Shown: in pieces, positions 25,329 through 36,980 of the stretch
Layout of the letters: every line of letters starts with the position of its first letter
How positions within the stretch are numbered: position 1 is the first letter of the stretch
Source: Artemia franciscana
Taxonomy: Eukaryota > Arthropoda > Branchiopoda > Anostraca > Artemiidae
Length of the DNA: 64,000 nucleotides
Reading direction: 5' to 3'
NCBI RefSeq assembly: GCF_032884065.1
Contig: NC_088866.1
Coordinates: 51,716,068 to 51,780,067, forward strand
The notes under the pieces: model-generated
Databases searched by the model: none
Told to the model about the DNA's origin: nothing
Seen by the model: only the letters and a program-made list of their open reading frames with translations
Position numbers and translations under genes: made by a program

Positions 25329-25965
25329 ATGTTTGAAAGACTTAGACCAGATGGCTCCATTATCATAAAAGCTGCAAACCAGTCAGTAGCCACTGCTATA
25401 CTTTCAATTTCAGATATAGCAGTAAATGGATGTAAGGTAAAGTTTGCACCTGGTCCTAGCTTTAACCCTGCTTTAATCAGAAACAGAAAAACTGTTGTAT
25501 TTATCCCATCTGAGGAGATCACCCATCTAGATGATTTTGTCAAAGAGGTCCAAGTTGATAACAGAGTTGCAATTTAGCTCCAAGTTGCAATTTAAGGTAA
25601 AGTTACATTGGCCCTTAAAATCTTAAGCCTATTGGTTATCCCTTTGATTTGAACCTTTAATCAGGATGTTCAGTTCCCTCTGAAAATCTCTGTTTACAGT
25701 GCAAGGTATACAGTTATGCAGTTTATCCCCTTGGTAATACACTGCTTCAATTGACAAGGTTTTGACCACATGACTTTAAATTGCCACAAAGGCAGAAAAT
25801 GTCCACTTTGTAGTAGGCAACACACCCTTGGTGAATTACCCCAATCTGAAGAGTAATAGAAGATCAAGTACTCAAGTGCCCTAACTGCAATGGTTACCAT
25901 GCTGTAATGGTAGAGAGTGCCCAGTATTCATGGAGAAGAAAGCAATTGTAACTTATTCTTTTACC
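25329..25965 (+). pseudogene. LINE ORF1 (gag-like) remnant
   Basis: Frame 25329-25577 reads MFERLRPDGSIIIKAANQSV and onward to NGCKVKFAPGPSFNP and FIPSEEITHLDDFVKEVQ, the pattern of the gag-like domain of I/Jockey LINEs. In other frames further on are zinc-knuckle remains: QGFDHMTLNCHKGRKCPLCS (about 25755-25820) and CPNCNGYHA (about 25878-25905), followed by a one-base shift to NGRECPVFMEKKA. Three Cys/His clusters in a row are usual for this family. At least three frame breaks. Confidence 0.75.
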
Positions 25966-26339
25966 ATGGTCCATAAAGACTCCTTCCCTACTTTGACACC
26001 TTCCATTTAAGGATCTGAACAGGAATTATATGACCATGTTTGAAGGTGTTGCAAGGCAGATCTCTGATCTGACCCAGATAATAAGCACTTTGGAAACTAG
26101 TCTAAAATATACTGCCAGTTGGTCTTGAAAATGCAGCCTTAGTCTGACCAACATTGCTGAGAGTGTAAACAGAGTAGAATCAAGCCCTAGAACCAGTAAA
26201 GCCCCTCTACACACAAGCAGCCATGGCAAAGTTGAAAGAAAACACAAATGAATGGTGGCTGAACCTAGCCCAGAAGGTAGTGGTAATAAGATAGAGAGAC
26301 CCAAATTAGCCTCCTCACACACCAATGACTTGCTCCCTT

Positions 26340-27003
26340 TCAGTGTTCCAATTAAATATCCAGGGTTTCAACCAAGCCAAAAGAAAAGAACTCCAAAATA
26401 TTCTAGTCAGGCATGCACCTGATATTTTTCCACTTTAAGAGACTTTTTTAAAACAGTAGATTTATGTTCACAATTTCAAAGGATACAATATTGCCCATTG
26501 AGGCAGAGCCCACAGAATGGGTAGAGGCCTACTGTCACTTATGAAAAATAACCTAGCCCTTAGAATACACAACCCCAGTCTGCAAGGGGAAATGGAGGCT
26601 GGTATAATTGACATAAAACTACTTGAAAGTGATATGTGTATTAGTATTGCTAACTGTTAAGCTCCAAATACAAATAAATTCTCTCTGAAACAATTCAAAC
26701 TGATTGTTAATGCATGTGGCCCTGTGAAAATAGTTAGTGGCAACTTTAACCTATACCATAGAATGTGGGACATTGTATTGCTAGAAATTCAGTTGCAACC
26801 CCTCTGACCAATTACATCCTGGAACCCAAAAACAATCTGTCCCTTGTCATCCCCAAACACAATTACTCAACCACTGACCTCACTTTCACATCAACATATA
26901 TTGTAAATAGTGCAGAAATCCCAAAACCCTGTGACTTTGACTCTGGCCACAAGATTCTATCATTGACCATAGAGATTAACCCAGTAAGGTCAAGGAACCA
27001 ATG
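26340..27003 (+). pseudogene. LINE endonuclease (AP-type) remnant
   Basis: Starts FQLNIQGFNQAKRKELQNIL, then RHAPDIFPL, a stop, and ETFLK; the family has N.QG...K..EL...L and a catalytic QET. Further on are IIDIKLLES, then SGNFNLYHRMW (normally GDFNAHH..W; the catalytic Asp is Asn here), then YSTTDLTFTS (normally STIDLTLTS) and DSGHKILSLTIEI (normally GSDHLPI). The active-site Asp to Asn change and the stops make it non-functional. Confidence 0.8.
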
Positions 27004-27574
27004 AAATTCCAAGACAAACTCTAGAACTTGTAGAAACACAGCTTAGACCAAAAGGGGTCAGAAATTAAGACAAGTGGTGAGTCAGTTGAATCTCTATCCA
27101 ATGAGATTACTCCAGCTTCAGGAAGAATATTTGGTTACAAACAACCTTGTCCCAAGAGACAATATTTACTCCTGAACAGAATAGCAAATGCCTGAAAGCC
27201 TATCTAGAGAAGAAAAAGGCAATAAATAATTTCTCTAGATACCCCTCAGTTGAGAATAAAATAGTTTTTAAGCAAAAGACAGCAGAATTCAAATAGACAC
27301 TAAAGGCTGAGACACAAGATGGATGGAGAAGGCTCATTGAAGACAAATTTGGCCAACACTCCTATTTGAGAGCTATGGAGAAACTTCCAGTTTTTTTGTG
27401 GTAAAAAAGGAAACCCATCCCTGGAAAAATACAGATAGGAAGGACTACAGAATCTTCAACCAATCAGAAACTTGATTTCTTCTTAGAAAAGTGTCTGAAT
27501 ATAGTTACATCATTACAGTATACACCCTATCAACTCAGTGTCAAAAATGGTACTGTTCTCATTTCAGCTTTCAA

Positions 27575-28260
27575 GAAGTTAAGAACGCCATTTCAAAGCT
27601 TCAGTCTGGCCCTGCAATTGACCCTGATGAAATTCATAATTTGAGACTGAAAAATTTGCCAGATACATTTGTTGAGCACTTCTCAAGGCAGGAAAAGACT
27701 CTAAGCTGGTTGATTCATATCATCACATATCACTCACCTCATATGTTGCAAGACTAATTGAGAGGGTAATAAAACAAACAATTTTGAACCCATTATCAGA
27801 CCACATTCAATTTGAACAGCTTGACTTTCTCCCTGGAAGGAGCACCACAGATGCCCTAGTTAGATTAGAGCATCTGATAAAACAAAACTTCAAAAAAGGA
27901 AAATGTAAATTGAACCCACCAATTCATGATAGGTAGGGAAGTTTGGATGTACCTGGGGGACTCCTGCTCAGAAGTTAAGAGAAGAGCTTGTGGCATTGGA
28001 CTCCTTGAAGGAGCTGTTCCAAGTCCACATCTCTCTTCAGTTTATTGTCATGATATACATGATAAGCTGTCCTTGGAGCAGATCTCTTTCTGTATGCTGT
28101 TGCAGTTGTGGGGGAGAGACCCTTTATGCTTACAGGTAGCTTCCCAAAAAGCTGTAGATATGCTGTCAATTTGGGCAAATAGTAATGATATGGTTTTCTC
28201 CAGCCCTAAGTCAGTTAGTGTGTTTTTCCACAAAATGCATAACCTGGCTGATTTCAAACT
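27575..28260 (+). pseudogene. LINE reverse transcriptase remnant
   Basis: FQEVKNAISKLQSGPAIDPD (family: AI..LK.GKAPGPDGI) starts the domain. After a frameshift come FEQLDFLPGRSTTDALVRLE (family: Q.GFRPGRST.D.L..L) and then EGAVPSPHLSSVYCHDIHDK, which matches the G.PQGSVLSP.LF..Y..D region with PQG lost. The FADD catalytic box is replaced by SFCMLLQL. A deletion appears to remove the segment between the RPGRST and G.PQG motifs. Confidence 0.75.
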
Positions 28261-28689
28261 GCTGGTGAAACTGAATCAATGGATTGTAGTTGCAGAAGAG
28301 GCAACCTACTTTAGGTTGCCTAAAATCAACTCCTATTGTAGCTATGTACTGTGTGGTGGGGATTCAGTCTCTTCACTCCAGAAGAAAATATCTCCTTGAA
28401 AGATATTTTGCAAAGAAGATAAGACTCAAGAACCACATTATCTACCAAGAAATCCTTAGCCACCACAACTCTAATGTCCGCTTTAAGCCAACAGAGATGC
28501 CGTCTTTCCAGAGATTCCTTGCCTTCCTGGCATGGAAGAATTCATGGAAAATGGCAGGCTATTTGGATGATGATTCTCCTAGAGCCTCAAAAGGAATTGG
28601 GGAATTGATTATTCCTAAAATAAGCATTGCAAAAAAGGAAGACCTTCCCCAAGCACAGATGAAAATTATATTCCTGGTGAAGTTGGCAG

Positions 28690-29405
28690 AATATCAGGAC
28701 TATATCCAAGTTTACAGTGATTGCTCAATGACGGAAAATAAATACAGTTGTGTGGTAGTTATACGCTCCCAGAGCCTTTCTCTTTCCTACCATTTACCAC
28801 CTAACCTGATAATTTTCTTCCCAGAGCTTATGACAATTAAGTTTTTTCTTCAAGCCAAACAGATATCAAATATCAGAAGTATATTGTCTGCACTGACTCA
28901 CTGTCAGCTCTGGATTACCTCTCCAGCAACATCAAGTAAGAAATGTTGCCATTGAGATTGGAAAATTGGTTACACAACTAGCAAGAAGGGTATATCAGTT
29001 CTATTTATATGGGTTCCATCACACTGGGGTATAACAGGAAATGAATTAGAAAATCAGGCTGCAAAACAAGCCTCCCAACTGGGTCTGATCACTCCAACTC
29101 CTGTTACTGGTCCTGAATTCTTGTCTTTTATCAGTTCAAAATTTTGGAGGAAGAAGAGGTTTAGCTCTATTCTTTTCATACCCAGTTCCTGGATCTTTAT
29201 GATTATAAGCAGCCATAAAAAAATGTATCTCACATCTTGCATCATTTCAACTTACCTTTTCTATCATAGATGTGGCCATGCAAAGACAAAATCAACACTA
29301 TTCCATTAGAAAATGGCCCCATCCCCCAACTGCAACACGTCTGGAGTGTATGAAGACATACATCACATCATCTTCAAGTGTAGAAAATATGAAAAAAAAG
29401 GAAAA
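28690..29405 (+). pseudogene. LINE RNase H and C-terminal Cys/His motif
   Basis: IQVYSDCSMTENKYSCVVVI matches the RNase H start (I..YTDGS...G..G.av) with Gly to Cys and Gly to Tyr changes. FPELMTIKFFLQA is the E-A...I..AL segment. After frame changes come YCLHSLSALDYLSS (normally SDS.SAL..L), then the segment around 29010-29090 encoding HHTG and NELENQAAKQAS with stops (normally WVPSH.GI.GNE.AD..AK). Last are NTSGVYEDIHHIIFKCRKYE at 29331-29390, the C-terminal Cys/His block of I/Jockey LINEs. All catalytic acids are damaged. Confidence 0.75.
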
Positions 29406-29592
29406 TACTAATGAATTGCTGTGAAAAGGTATTTAATGCATTCAAAATGTGTTCTGCTCTGGGATATCACATGTCTCCTCCTTGGGCTAGATGATTAAGC
29501 ACAAACTTTTTTATATAGGCTAGCTGACAGAAAGCAACAAGTTTGGCAGTTTTTTATGTTTTGAGAGTTTGCTTGTTAATAAAGTACTACTA

Positions 29593-32500
29593 CAGGTAGG
29601 TTTGTTAAAGACTACTGGTTTGATTCATTCCATATAAGATTTGTTTTTCTCACCCCTATAATAGTTTGTTTTAGAATTATCACATTTACAATTTTTTTTG
29701 TTTTTATTTGCTTTTATATCATCTATACCTTATCTGTTTAGAATTTTACACTTTGAAGTATGTGGTAAGATTGATGTATTTTGCATTATTCACTTTAATT
29801 GTGTTGTATAGGCTATGTATTTTATTTACTGTATGACAAAGCACAGCTGATTACTCTGATTCTTGATTTCACCATAGGCATTTGCCACAGGTGAAAACCC
29901 CCATACCAATAGCAGGATAAGTGATACATGATCTGGTTCAGTGAATATTGACTGAAGTGACACCCAAGCAAGCTAGTGATTACAGATACAGAAGGCACAA
30001 AACAATCAAGTGATACAAACGTATATGACCTATAGGTTGAACACATCAAACCCAAAATAACAACAACAACAATCATATTGTGTAGAGTAATTGTTTTAGC
30101 CCCAACCCCCACATAATATTCAAATATTTAACCTAAATTATATATCACTTCCTCCATGCAGCATTAGGATATATAAAAAACAAACAAACATAAAATAAAA
30201 TTTTTATCTCTATTGTCAGAAATGCATCCTGAATCCAAATGTAACATTCATTTGCATTGGAAATGAACTTTACCCCCACCCCCATATACACCAATTCAGA
30301 GTACATTTCAATTCAGGGTATGTATTTGCACATTAGGGGGTGGGGGTAAAGCTAATTCCTGATACAAATAAATGTTAAATTTAGATTAAAGATGCAATTA
30401 TAACTCTAAAATTATTTTATTTCTTAGTTACCTGAATAGTTTCTTAACATAAACATTACCCAACAATGTATCCCCCTCTCTGATGAATGCATACATAACC
30501 CTGCTAATTTGTTTGTTTGTTGTTCTTTCCTTTTTTTTATCCACCATAAAACTGGTTGCTCTGTATAAACTTGAAATATCCAGTTTAGCCTCAGTGATAC
30601 TGCTTTATATTGGATACAAAAACAAAAACTATCCTATTTTAAATGAGTTAAAAATGTGAATAAAAATTGAAGGAAACATGATAATATGATTAATGAAAAT
30701 ATTCTGCATACTATGTAGGAAAATTCCTATTGTGTGAGGTTTTTTAGTTTGATTGCTTATGTATCCTAAATTTATGTGTGGGATCATCAGATTCATCAGA
30801 GGGCATAGCCATTCCTTGTGTCGGTGGTGCCCAGAGAAAAATTAATTACTGCTTCTCCCTCTTGACTCTAACATTAGCAAAAAAAACCAAATAAAATCGG
30901 AAAATTAGATTTAAGTGGACAATTTACTGGCTGCAGCCCCCCTCCCAATACAAAGCATCCTGGGCAACTACCGCAGTTGCCCTCCTAAGAACAGCTCCGT
31001 CAGAAGGGGAGGGGATGAATTGTCACAAAACACAAGTTTAATCGTAAAATTAACAGTCTAAACATACCTTTTTTGTTCTAGTATATCTCCTTCTGGATAG
31101 CTGCTATTCTTCAGGTTTATCTACAACCAATTTAAAAAAAGATTCACATATGGAAAATTTATGAACAATCTATAATTTGGCCTATACATTGACTATCAGG
31201 GGGCGGGGTTGAAGTAAAACAAAGGGATTTTAAGAATAATATTAGTAAGTATTTTGAATTTTTGTAGTAGTTCTCAAAATTTTACCATTTCCTTCGTAGG
31301 GATCAAACTGTGCTAAACTAGAATCATGTATTTCAGCCCACTTCCTTCAAATGAATCTGGGTTTAAAATGGTTGACCCAACCCCTTGTCAACCACTCAAC
31401 TACATCAAACTTTATCAGTTTTTCAATGTGTCTGTATTTATTAGCATTACAAACCAACTGTAGATAGGTTAAAAAGGAGCACCAAAATAAAATAATCCCC
31501 CATTTAGCTAAAAGATTTTCTAACAAATAGAAAATATTATTAAGATTGAAGATGAAATATTCCTTGCAATATTGAGAAGTAGCTGAGTTTGGATAGCAAA
31601 CTTTAAGGAATGAATCCAGAGCCTACATCAAACCCTGGGAAAATGTTTCAGCATCTGTTTTTACTCCTTCCTTATTTCTAAGGCTGTTCAAATCCCACTA
31701 TATCCAATTATTTGATTTGGGACAGGGGTCAGTTTCGAGACTGTAAGCTCAGCCAGAGTTGACACATCTCTAAATAGGTACCTGGAAAAATCTTGGGAAG
31801 GTAAAACAGGAAGGATGTGCAAAAGCACAGTATGATTGGCCCCCAACCCTCATTGCACTTCCTGGCTGAAGGGACAAGAAACGGAGATCAGCACCACCAG
31901 TAGGGACTGTAAAGTCCAATGCCGTGTTTATTACCTTACTTTTTACAAGATTGTATAAAAGGTAAGTTTATGCTTGTCTTAACTTTGTCTAAAAAACAAT
32001 TATTTTGGTAATGCACACTCCTATTGTTTTGAGTAGGATGTAATGCCATAGTAACATCTTTTCCTTTTCCTTTTTTTTATTTGGGAAACACTAGAGCCTT
32101 ATAAATTGGAATTTTGCTAAGGTATGATGCTCAACACATTTACCATGGGATTTTTAAGCTATATGTTTATTTATGAAAGTTTATCTGATGCTGTACAAAT
32201 TTTGCCCCAGGTCATGAAAAGCTATGGTCCTTGGAGGGCGAAGTGTAGAGTTAGATTCTTTAAATTGTTACTCCAGGGTAAAATTTAGCCTCTAGATCTA
32301 TTCCCGAAAGGTTCATTCACAACTACTTTCTAAGATAGTAAAAAACCTTCAATCTAGAATTTCACTTATTTTTACAAATAGTCAAGGGTTAGATCTGGCC
32401 CTATTATTGATGATTTTGTGTTAAATTGTACATTAATATTTAATAAAATTTGCTTGTAGAACAGAAATTACTCAGAAAAAAAGAAACATAGGCAATTACA

Positions 32501-34136
32501 TAGGCAAAAACAGAAACATTTTAAAATATAATAACTGCTGTTGTCACAGTTGTATCCCAGCTCCCTCCTTTGAATAGAGCCATTTGTAGCCCTAGGCTAG
32601 ATGTAAAACTTTGGTAATTTTTTTTTCAAATTGGCTTTATTTGGCAATATAAACAACTGTTGTTAAGAAATATGAAAAAAATAATAGATAACCAACAAAA
32701 AATAATAGCAGAACAAAATAATTGAACAAATAATAAAAGAAATAAGAAATTATAATAAGAAATAAGAACAAAGAAATAAGAACAAATAATAGCAATATTG
32801 ACAATTACTGGGGTTGAACATGCTGAAACCTTTTGGAAACTTGTCAAAAAATAAAATTCCTTTGACCATTCTTGATGAGCTAGCATAAAAAACTCTCAAA
32901 TATTTATCTTTAAAATCTGCTGTCAAATACTCTGGTATGCTATTGAAGAAATGTGGCAGTTTTGGCTTGGAAAATGATGCATCCATCCAAATTTATTGAT
33001 TCTACCCCTTAGTGAATCGTTCACAGAATTTGTAAGTTTCACCTTGAGTCCTCAAACAGTTTCTGAGATGGTATAGGTGAGGGTATTCATAATCTCTTTC
33101 AATTTCTGTGTAAATTCACCATGAAAAAACTGTTAAGTCCTGCAGGGACTTATAATGTAAAAACTGTAGCAGGGATTGAAAGCCAAAATGTCCCTGAAAG
33201 TTGACCAATTAATATGCCATGAAACTACTCATTACTGATTGTCAAAGGCATATTCAGTGAAGGGGGGAGGGCTACTAGCCTATGTCTTCCCTGTGAAAAT
33301 CCTATGATTCTTGGAAAGTAAAGCTCATATATTTCCCCCATGTTTTGGCACCTTTCCCTTAGTAATGAGCACCCCCCCCCAAAAAAAAACTACATATATC
33401 TCTGCCTTGTATATTGTCTAACATCCTTGTATATTAGTGCAGTTAGTTTTTTTATATTCACTTATTGTCAACTTGGTTCTGTGTAGCGTTTTGAATCTTT
33501 CTTTGCTTTGAAAAGTAAATAAACCAAAATGGTAATAGATTGTATTTTTTAAATATGTTTGTATGCAGTTATATGCTTAATAGAATTTAAATGACTTGGC
33601 TTCTATAAAACCTCAATTAGACACAGGCATATAATACGGGTTCAGGTCTAAAAAGAAAAATATTCATAAATATATGGGCAATTGACATTTGAGAAAGTTT
33701 CAAGGAGGCCTGTAGGAAGGCCTATTTTTTTTAATTTTTTCGTGGTTTCTTTCTTTGTGAAAGAAAATGTACTTGTGAAAAATTTGGAAATTTTTGATAT
33801 ATTGCTCCATGGAGATTGTGTAGTAACTAAGAAATATGGATAGAGTATTTTCTAATGATAGAAGCATGGTGGAAATTGAGCTTGAAATTCTTGTAGTGTC
33901 CTTTGGTTAGATGCTTGTTGCCATCTGATCACCTTTAGCCCCTAAAGAGAGTACTGGAACTTCCAATATCTAATCAGATTAACCCTCTTCCAAATTTCCA
34001 CCCCATCATACAAAGTGGATGGGACAACAGGAGACACTTTGCTCCTTACTAAGTGACTTTTACTGCATTGACTCTGATTGGCTAATGTCTGCTAATCAAC
34101 TTGATTTTTTTTAGGTGTAGGAGTGTGTACTTGCAG
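29593..34136. other. CpG-poor intron stretch without genes
   Basis: AT-rich, few CG dinucleotides, no splice-bounded exon recognised. Minus-strand frames at 32626-32986 (FFNSIPEYL and following) and the adjacent 33000-33130 look faintly like a LINE C-terminal tail, but I could not confirm it. A fold-back at 30262-30352 is listed separately. The right edge carries two AG acceptors (34114 and 34136). Confidence 0.4.
30262..30352. mobile_element. Short fold-back, G/C-rich arms
   Basis: 'ctttacccccacccccatat' and the inverted 'ttagggggtgggggtaaagc' enclose about 50 bp. The right arm includes 'ttgcacattaggggg', as in the element at 12493-12666, so they may be one family. Confidence 0.55.
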
Positions 34137-34260
34137 TTGACACAATGAGCTTTAGTCACGATTTGCAGCTGTTTTTTGACAACAAATATCATGCCATTTA
34201 CACTGATGTAAACAATCAAAAACCAGCAAATCCAGAATTCCTCAATTCAACTGTAAACAG
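34137..34260 (+). CDS. Putative coding exon 3, start of propeller-like part
   Basis: Seen: acceptor GTACTTGCAG at 34136 and donor ACAG|GTTTGT after 34260. Joined to exon 2 it reads VDTMSFSHDLQLFFDNKYHA then IYTDVNNQKPANPEFLNSTV and ends in phase 2, which fits the next exon exactly (AG plus T gives Ser). An ATG at 34145 could be a true start if this is the first coding exon of a separate gene. The alternative acceptor at 34114 leads to an in-frame TGA in the exon 2 phase, so if the join to exon 2 is real, 34136 must be used. Product unidentified. Confidence 0.6.
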
Positions 34261-34879
34261 GTTTGTGTTTTTGTTCTGTTGTCAGACAAAATTCTGACTT
34301 TCTAACATTTCCAATTACTCTGTTCATACTCTTATCTTACTTCTCATGTTTTCATCCTAACCATTCCCATTTTATAATTAATCTCCACAGCAATATCACG
34401 CCTACTTTCATACAGTCAAAGCATTACCTGTATATGGTGAATGCCATAGTATTACATATAAACGAATTTTGAAGATCTCGTTCTCAAAATTTTGCGTTTT
34501 ATCTTCTGTCTTGAATTAATGATTATTGTTGCTATGGCTTGTTGTTATTAAGATTGAAATCCGTCTTTAGCTTTATTTGTTCATAGTTATTTATTTCCAA
34601 GAAGCATAATTTTGGTTTTTATCGCATATGAAAGTCTTTCTCGAAATACAACTTTGTCCTATTTTACCACCTTTTTCGAGCATATGACTTACTAGAAAAG
34701 GAAAGTTCAATAAAGCTGTAACAATCAGAAAAACCTGAAGAGAGTAACATATTTTTTTGTTTTTTTGAAAGCAATCTTTTTTAGATAGGCATATTTGTTT
34801 ATCCATAACAATGAAAATTGTTTTAAACTCACATTTTTAGCTACATCTATTTATTTAAACTACGTTTTAAACCAGATGT
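34261..34879. other. Intron sequence, nothing seen
   Basis: AT-rich, no motif. Ends at a short inverted stretch, 'aaaccagatgtagttt' and its reverse near 34868-34900, that opens the minisatellite. Confidence 0.4.
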
Positions 34880-35330
34880 AGTTTTAAACTACATCTGGTA
34901 TTTTATCTATTGAGGTTGAGTACCAGATACCAGGTTTGCTTCTTTACTTCTCTATTTTGGGACAAGGGCCTTTGTTTTTTACTTCTATTTTGGAACAAAT
35001 GTTATCTGGTATCTTATGTATTGAGGTTGAGTACCAGATATCAGGTTTGCTTCTTCACTTATCTGTGTTAGAACAAAAGGCCCTTGTTTTTTACCTCTAT
35101 TTTGGAACAAACATTATCTGGTGTTTTGTCTATTGAGGTTGAGTACCATGTATCAGGTTTGCTTCTTCACTTCTCTATTTTGGAACAAAGGGCTTTGTTT
35201 TTAACCTCTATTTTGAAACAAACGTTATCTGGATTTTTATCTATTGAGGTTGAGTGCCAGATAACTGGTTTTGTTCTTCTCTCCTCTATTTCGGAACAAA
35301 GGGCCTTTGTTTTTGTTTTTCGTTCTGTTG
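34880..35330 (+). repeat. 111 bp minisatellite, 4 units
   Basis: The block 'attgaggttgagtaccaga' starts near 34909, 35020, 35132 and 35243, a period of 111-112 bp. Because 111 is 37 codons, stop-free frames (34936-35136, 35084-35350) show an apparent peptide repeat (LLLHFSILEQRAL and so on). I take this as a by-product of the period, not a gene: the frames shift between units and nothing flanks them. Confidence 0.85.
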
Positions 35331-35349
35331 GTCGTAATAAAAATTTTTA

Positions 35350-36980
35350 AGTCCCATCCTCACTCTATTGGCGATATTTTGTCTTAAATTTTTCGTTCGT
35401 AATCACACCATTAAAATCGTGACTACATTTAACTTTTACAGCTTCATTTCTGGAATTAAATCAAATATAAATTTTTTCTTGACCATATAATGACTTATGA
35501 TAGAAATCTGAAATTCTCTATAGAGACAAAGCAAAATGGTAAAATTCTATTCTTACATGTGTCGGTTATGTGTAATAGGCTATAGATAAGTTCGATTTTG
35601 CAGTTTACAGGAAACATGCCCTAAATAGTAGATACTTTCACTTCCATTCTAACAATTTTTCAACGGATTTAAAAAGGTGCGGTAATATATCTTGTGGATC
35701 GAATGCCTATTATCTGTTCAGAGGAATATATCCAAAAAGAATTAGGCTTTGTTAAAAAGAAAATGATCATCCTCTTTCTCATATTAATACCATAATTACT
35801 CTAAAATTATATAGACATTCTCTTGAAGTTCTAAGTCTCTTAGCTGAAGATGATTTGAACATAACCTACAAGCGTGGTTTCTGTCCCTTACATACAAATA
35901 TTGCTTGGAAAAAAAAAATGCTTATCTGTTATTCAAAAAATCCTGTTATCTGTTCAGAGGAATATACCCAAAAAGAATTAGGCTTTGTTAAAAAGAAAAT
36001 GATCATCCTCTTTCTCATATTAATACCATAATTACTCTAAAATTACATAGACATTGAAGCTCTAAGTCTCGTAGCTGAAGATGATTTGAACATACCCACA
36101 AACGTGGTTTCTTTCCCTTACATAAAAATATTGCTTCAAAAAAATTTGTTTATCTGTGTATCTGTTATTCAAAAATTCCTGTTATCTGTTCAGAGGAATA
36201 TACACAAAAAGAATTAGGCTTTGTTAAAAAGAAAATGATCATCTTCTTTCTCATATTAATACCATAATTACTCTAAAATTACATAGACATTGAAGCTCTA
36301 AGTCTCGTAGCTGAAGATGATTTGAACATACCCACAAACGTGGTTTCTTTCCCTTACATTAAAATATTGCTTCAAAAAAATTGTTTAAAAAATAATATAT
36401 CTATTATTTTAAAAAGTAATTTAACTGTTATGGGTCTTTTCAGTTCTAGTAAGAATAAAACTTCACTCATTAGTCAAAACAGAGTATATGAAATAACTTG
36501 CAATTTTGGAAATTATTGCATTGGTAGTCTAACGAAACTGAGGAACACGGTTACATCAATACAAAGTAAGGGTTGCATAAGCATTAATTTCTAAAAACAG
36601 TTTAACATCTTTTGATTCAGGTTTAAGCAGCCACGTTTTTGATTACCACAGCCATTCCGTATTATTTGACGAAACAAGTCTAATTAGTAATGACCTAGCA
36701 ATCAAACAAATTGTCCATGAAGCAATTGAAGTTAAACGGGGATTTCAAAAGTAACACGTGTCTAAATAAGACTTGAGTGAGTCCAACCCTACTTGTACAA
36801 ACTTACTTATAAAAATGTTTTATTACGAACCTGTTTCAATCAAAACAAATGTGATTCCACACTACCACACCACAGCGCCAGAAAGGTTAAATATTACAAT
36901 CTAGAATTGTTCGAATTTTTAATTAGTTCTACCTATGTGAGGTGACGACGCTGAGAAGCTTTCAAAATTTATTTTATTAT
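35350..36980 (+). pseudogene. Decayed Penelope-like element (RT end + GIY-YIG)
   Basis: Seen in order: LKFSIETKQNGKILFLHVSV (about 35505-35565; family: FT.E.E.ng.LPFLDv.V); DKFDFAVYRKHALNSRYFHF and HSNNFSTDLKR (from 35585; family: VYRKPT.TdrY...SnHp..K). After a tandem triplication, VVSFPYIKILLQKN at 36340-36390, then VYEITCNFGNYCIGSLTKLR (family GIY-YIG start: VY.I.C.CG..YIG.T.R.L), and SSHVFDYHSHSVLFDETSLI then HEAIEVKRGFQK near 36630-36750 (C-terminal part with the EaiEI segment). GIY-YIG after the reverse transcriptase is the classical Penelope layout. Catalytic YVDD is not readable and many stops occur. A 5'-truncated, dead copy. Confidence 0.8.
35706..36400 (+). repeat. 236 bp triplication inside the Penelope relic
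   Basis: The block 'tatctgttcagaggaatata' begins near 35711, 35948 and 36183, a period of 236 bp, with three copies. Copies 2 and 3 share changes that copy 1 lacks ('cattgaagctctaagtctcg'), so copies 2 and 3 duplicated last. The unit covers the linker between reverse transcriptase and GIY-YIG. Confidence 0.88.

Larger units (their letters stand above)
25329..29592 (+). mobile_element. Decayed I/Jockey-type LINE, about 4.3 kb
   Basis: Domains appear in the standard order on one strand: ORF1 nucleic-acid-binding domain and zinc knuckles (25329-25965), AP-type endonuclease (26340-27003), reverse transcriptase (27575-28200), RNase H and C-terminal Cys/His motif (28690-29400), then a tail 'taataaagtactactac' at 29577-29593. 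An RNase H domain after the reverse transcriptase is typical of the I superfamily. Many frameshifts and stops show the copy is dead. ORF1 begins mid-domain, so the 5' end is missing. It lies in a block nearly free of CpG, as expected for long-methylated DNA. Confidence 0.85.

Noticed and set aside
32626..33130. Possible LINE C-terminal tail on the minus strand
   Set aside because: Only FFNSIPEYL and a few residues resemble the pattern; too weak to annotate as a gene.
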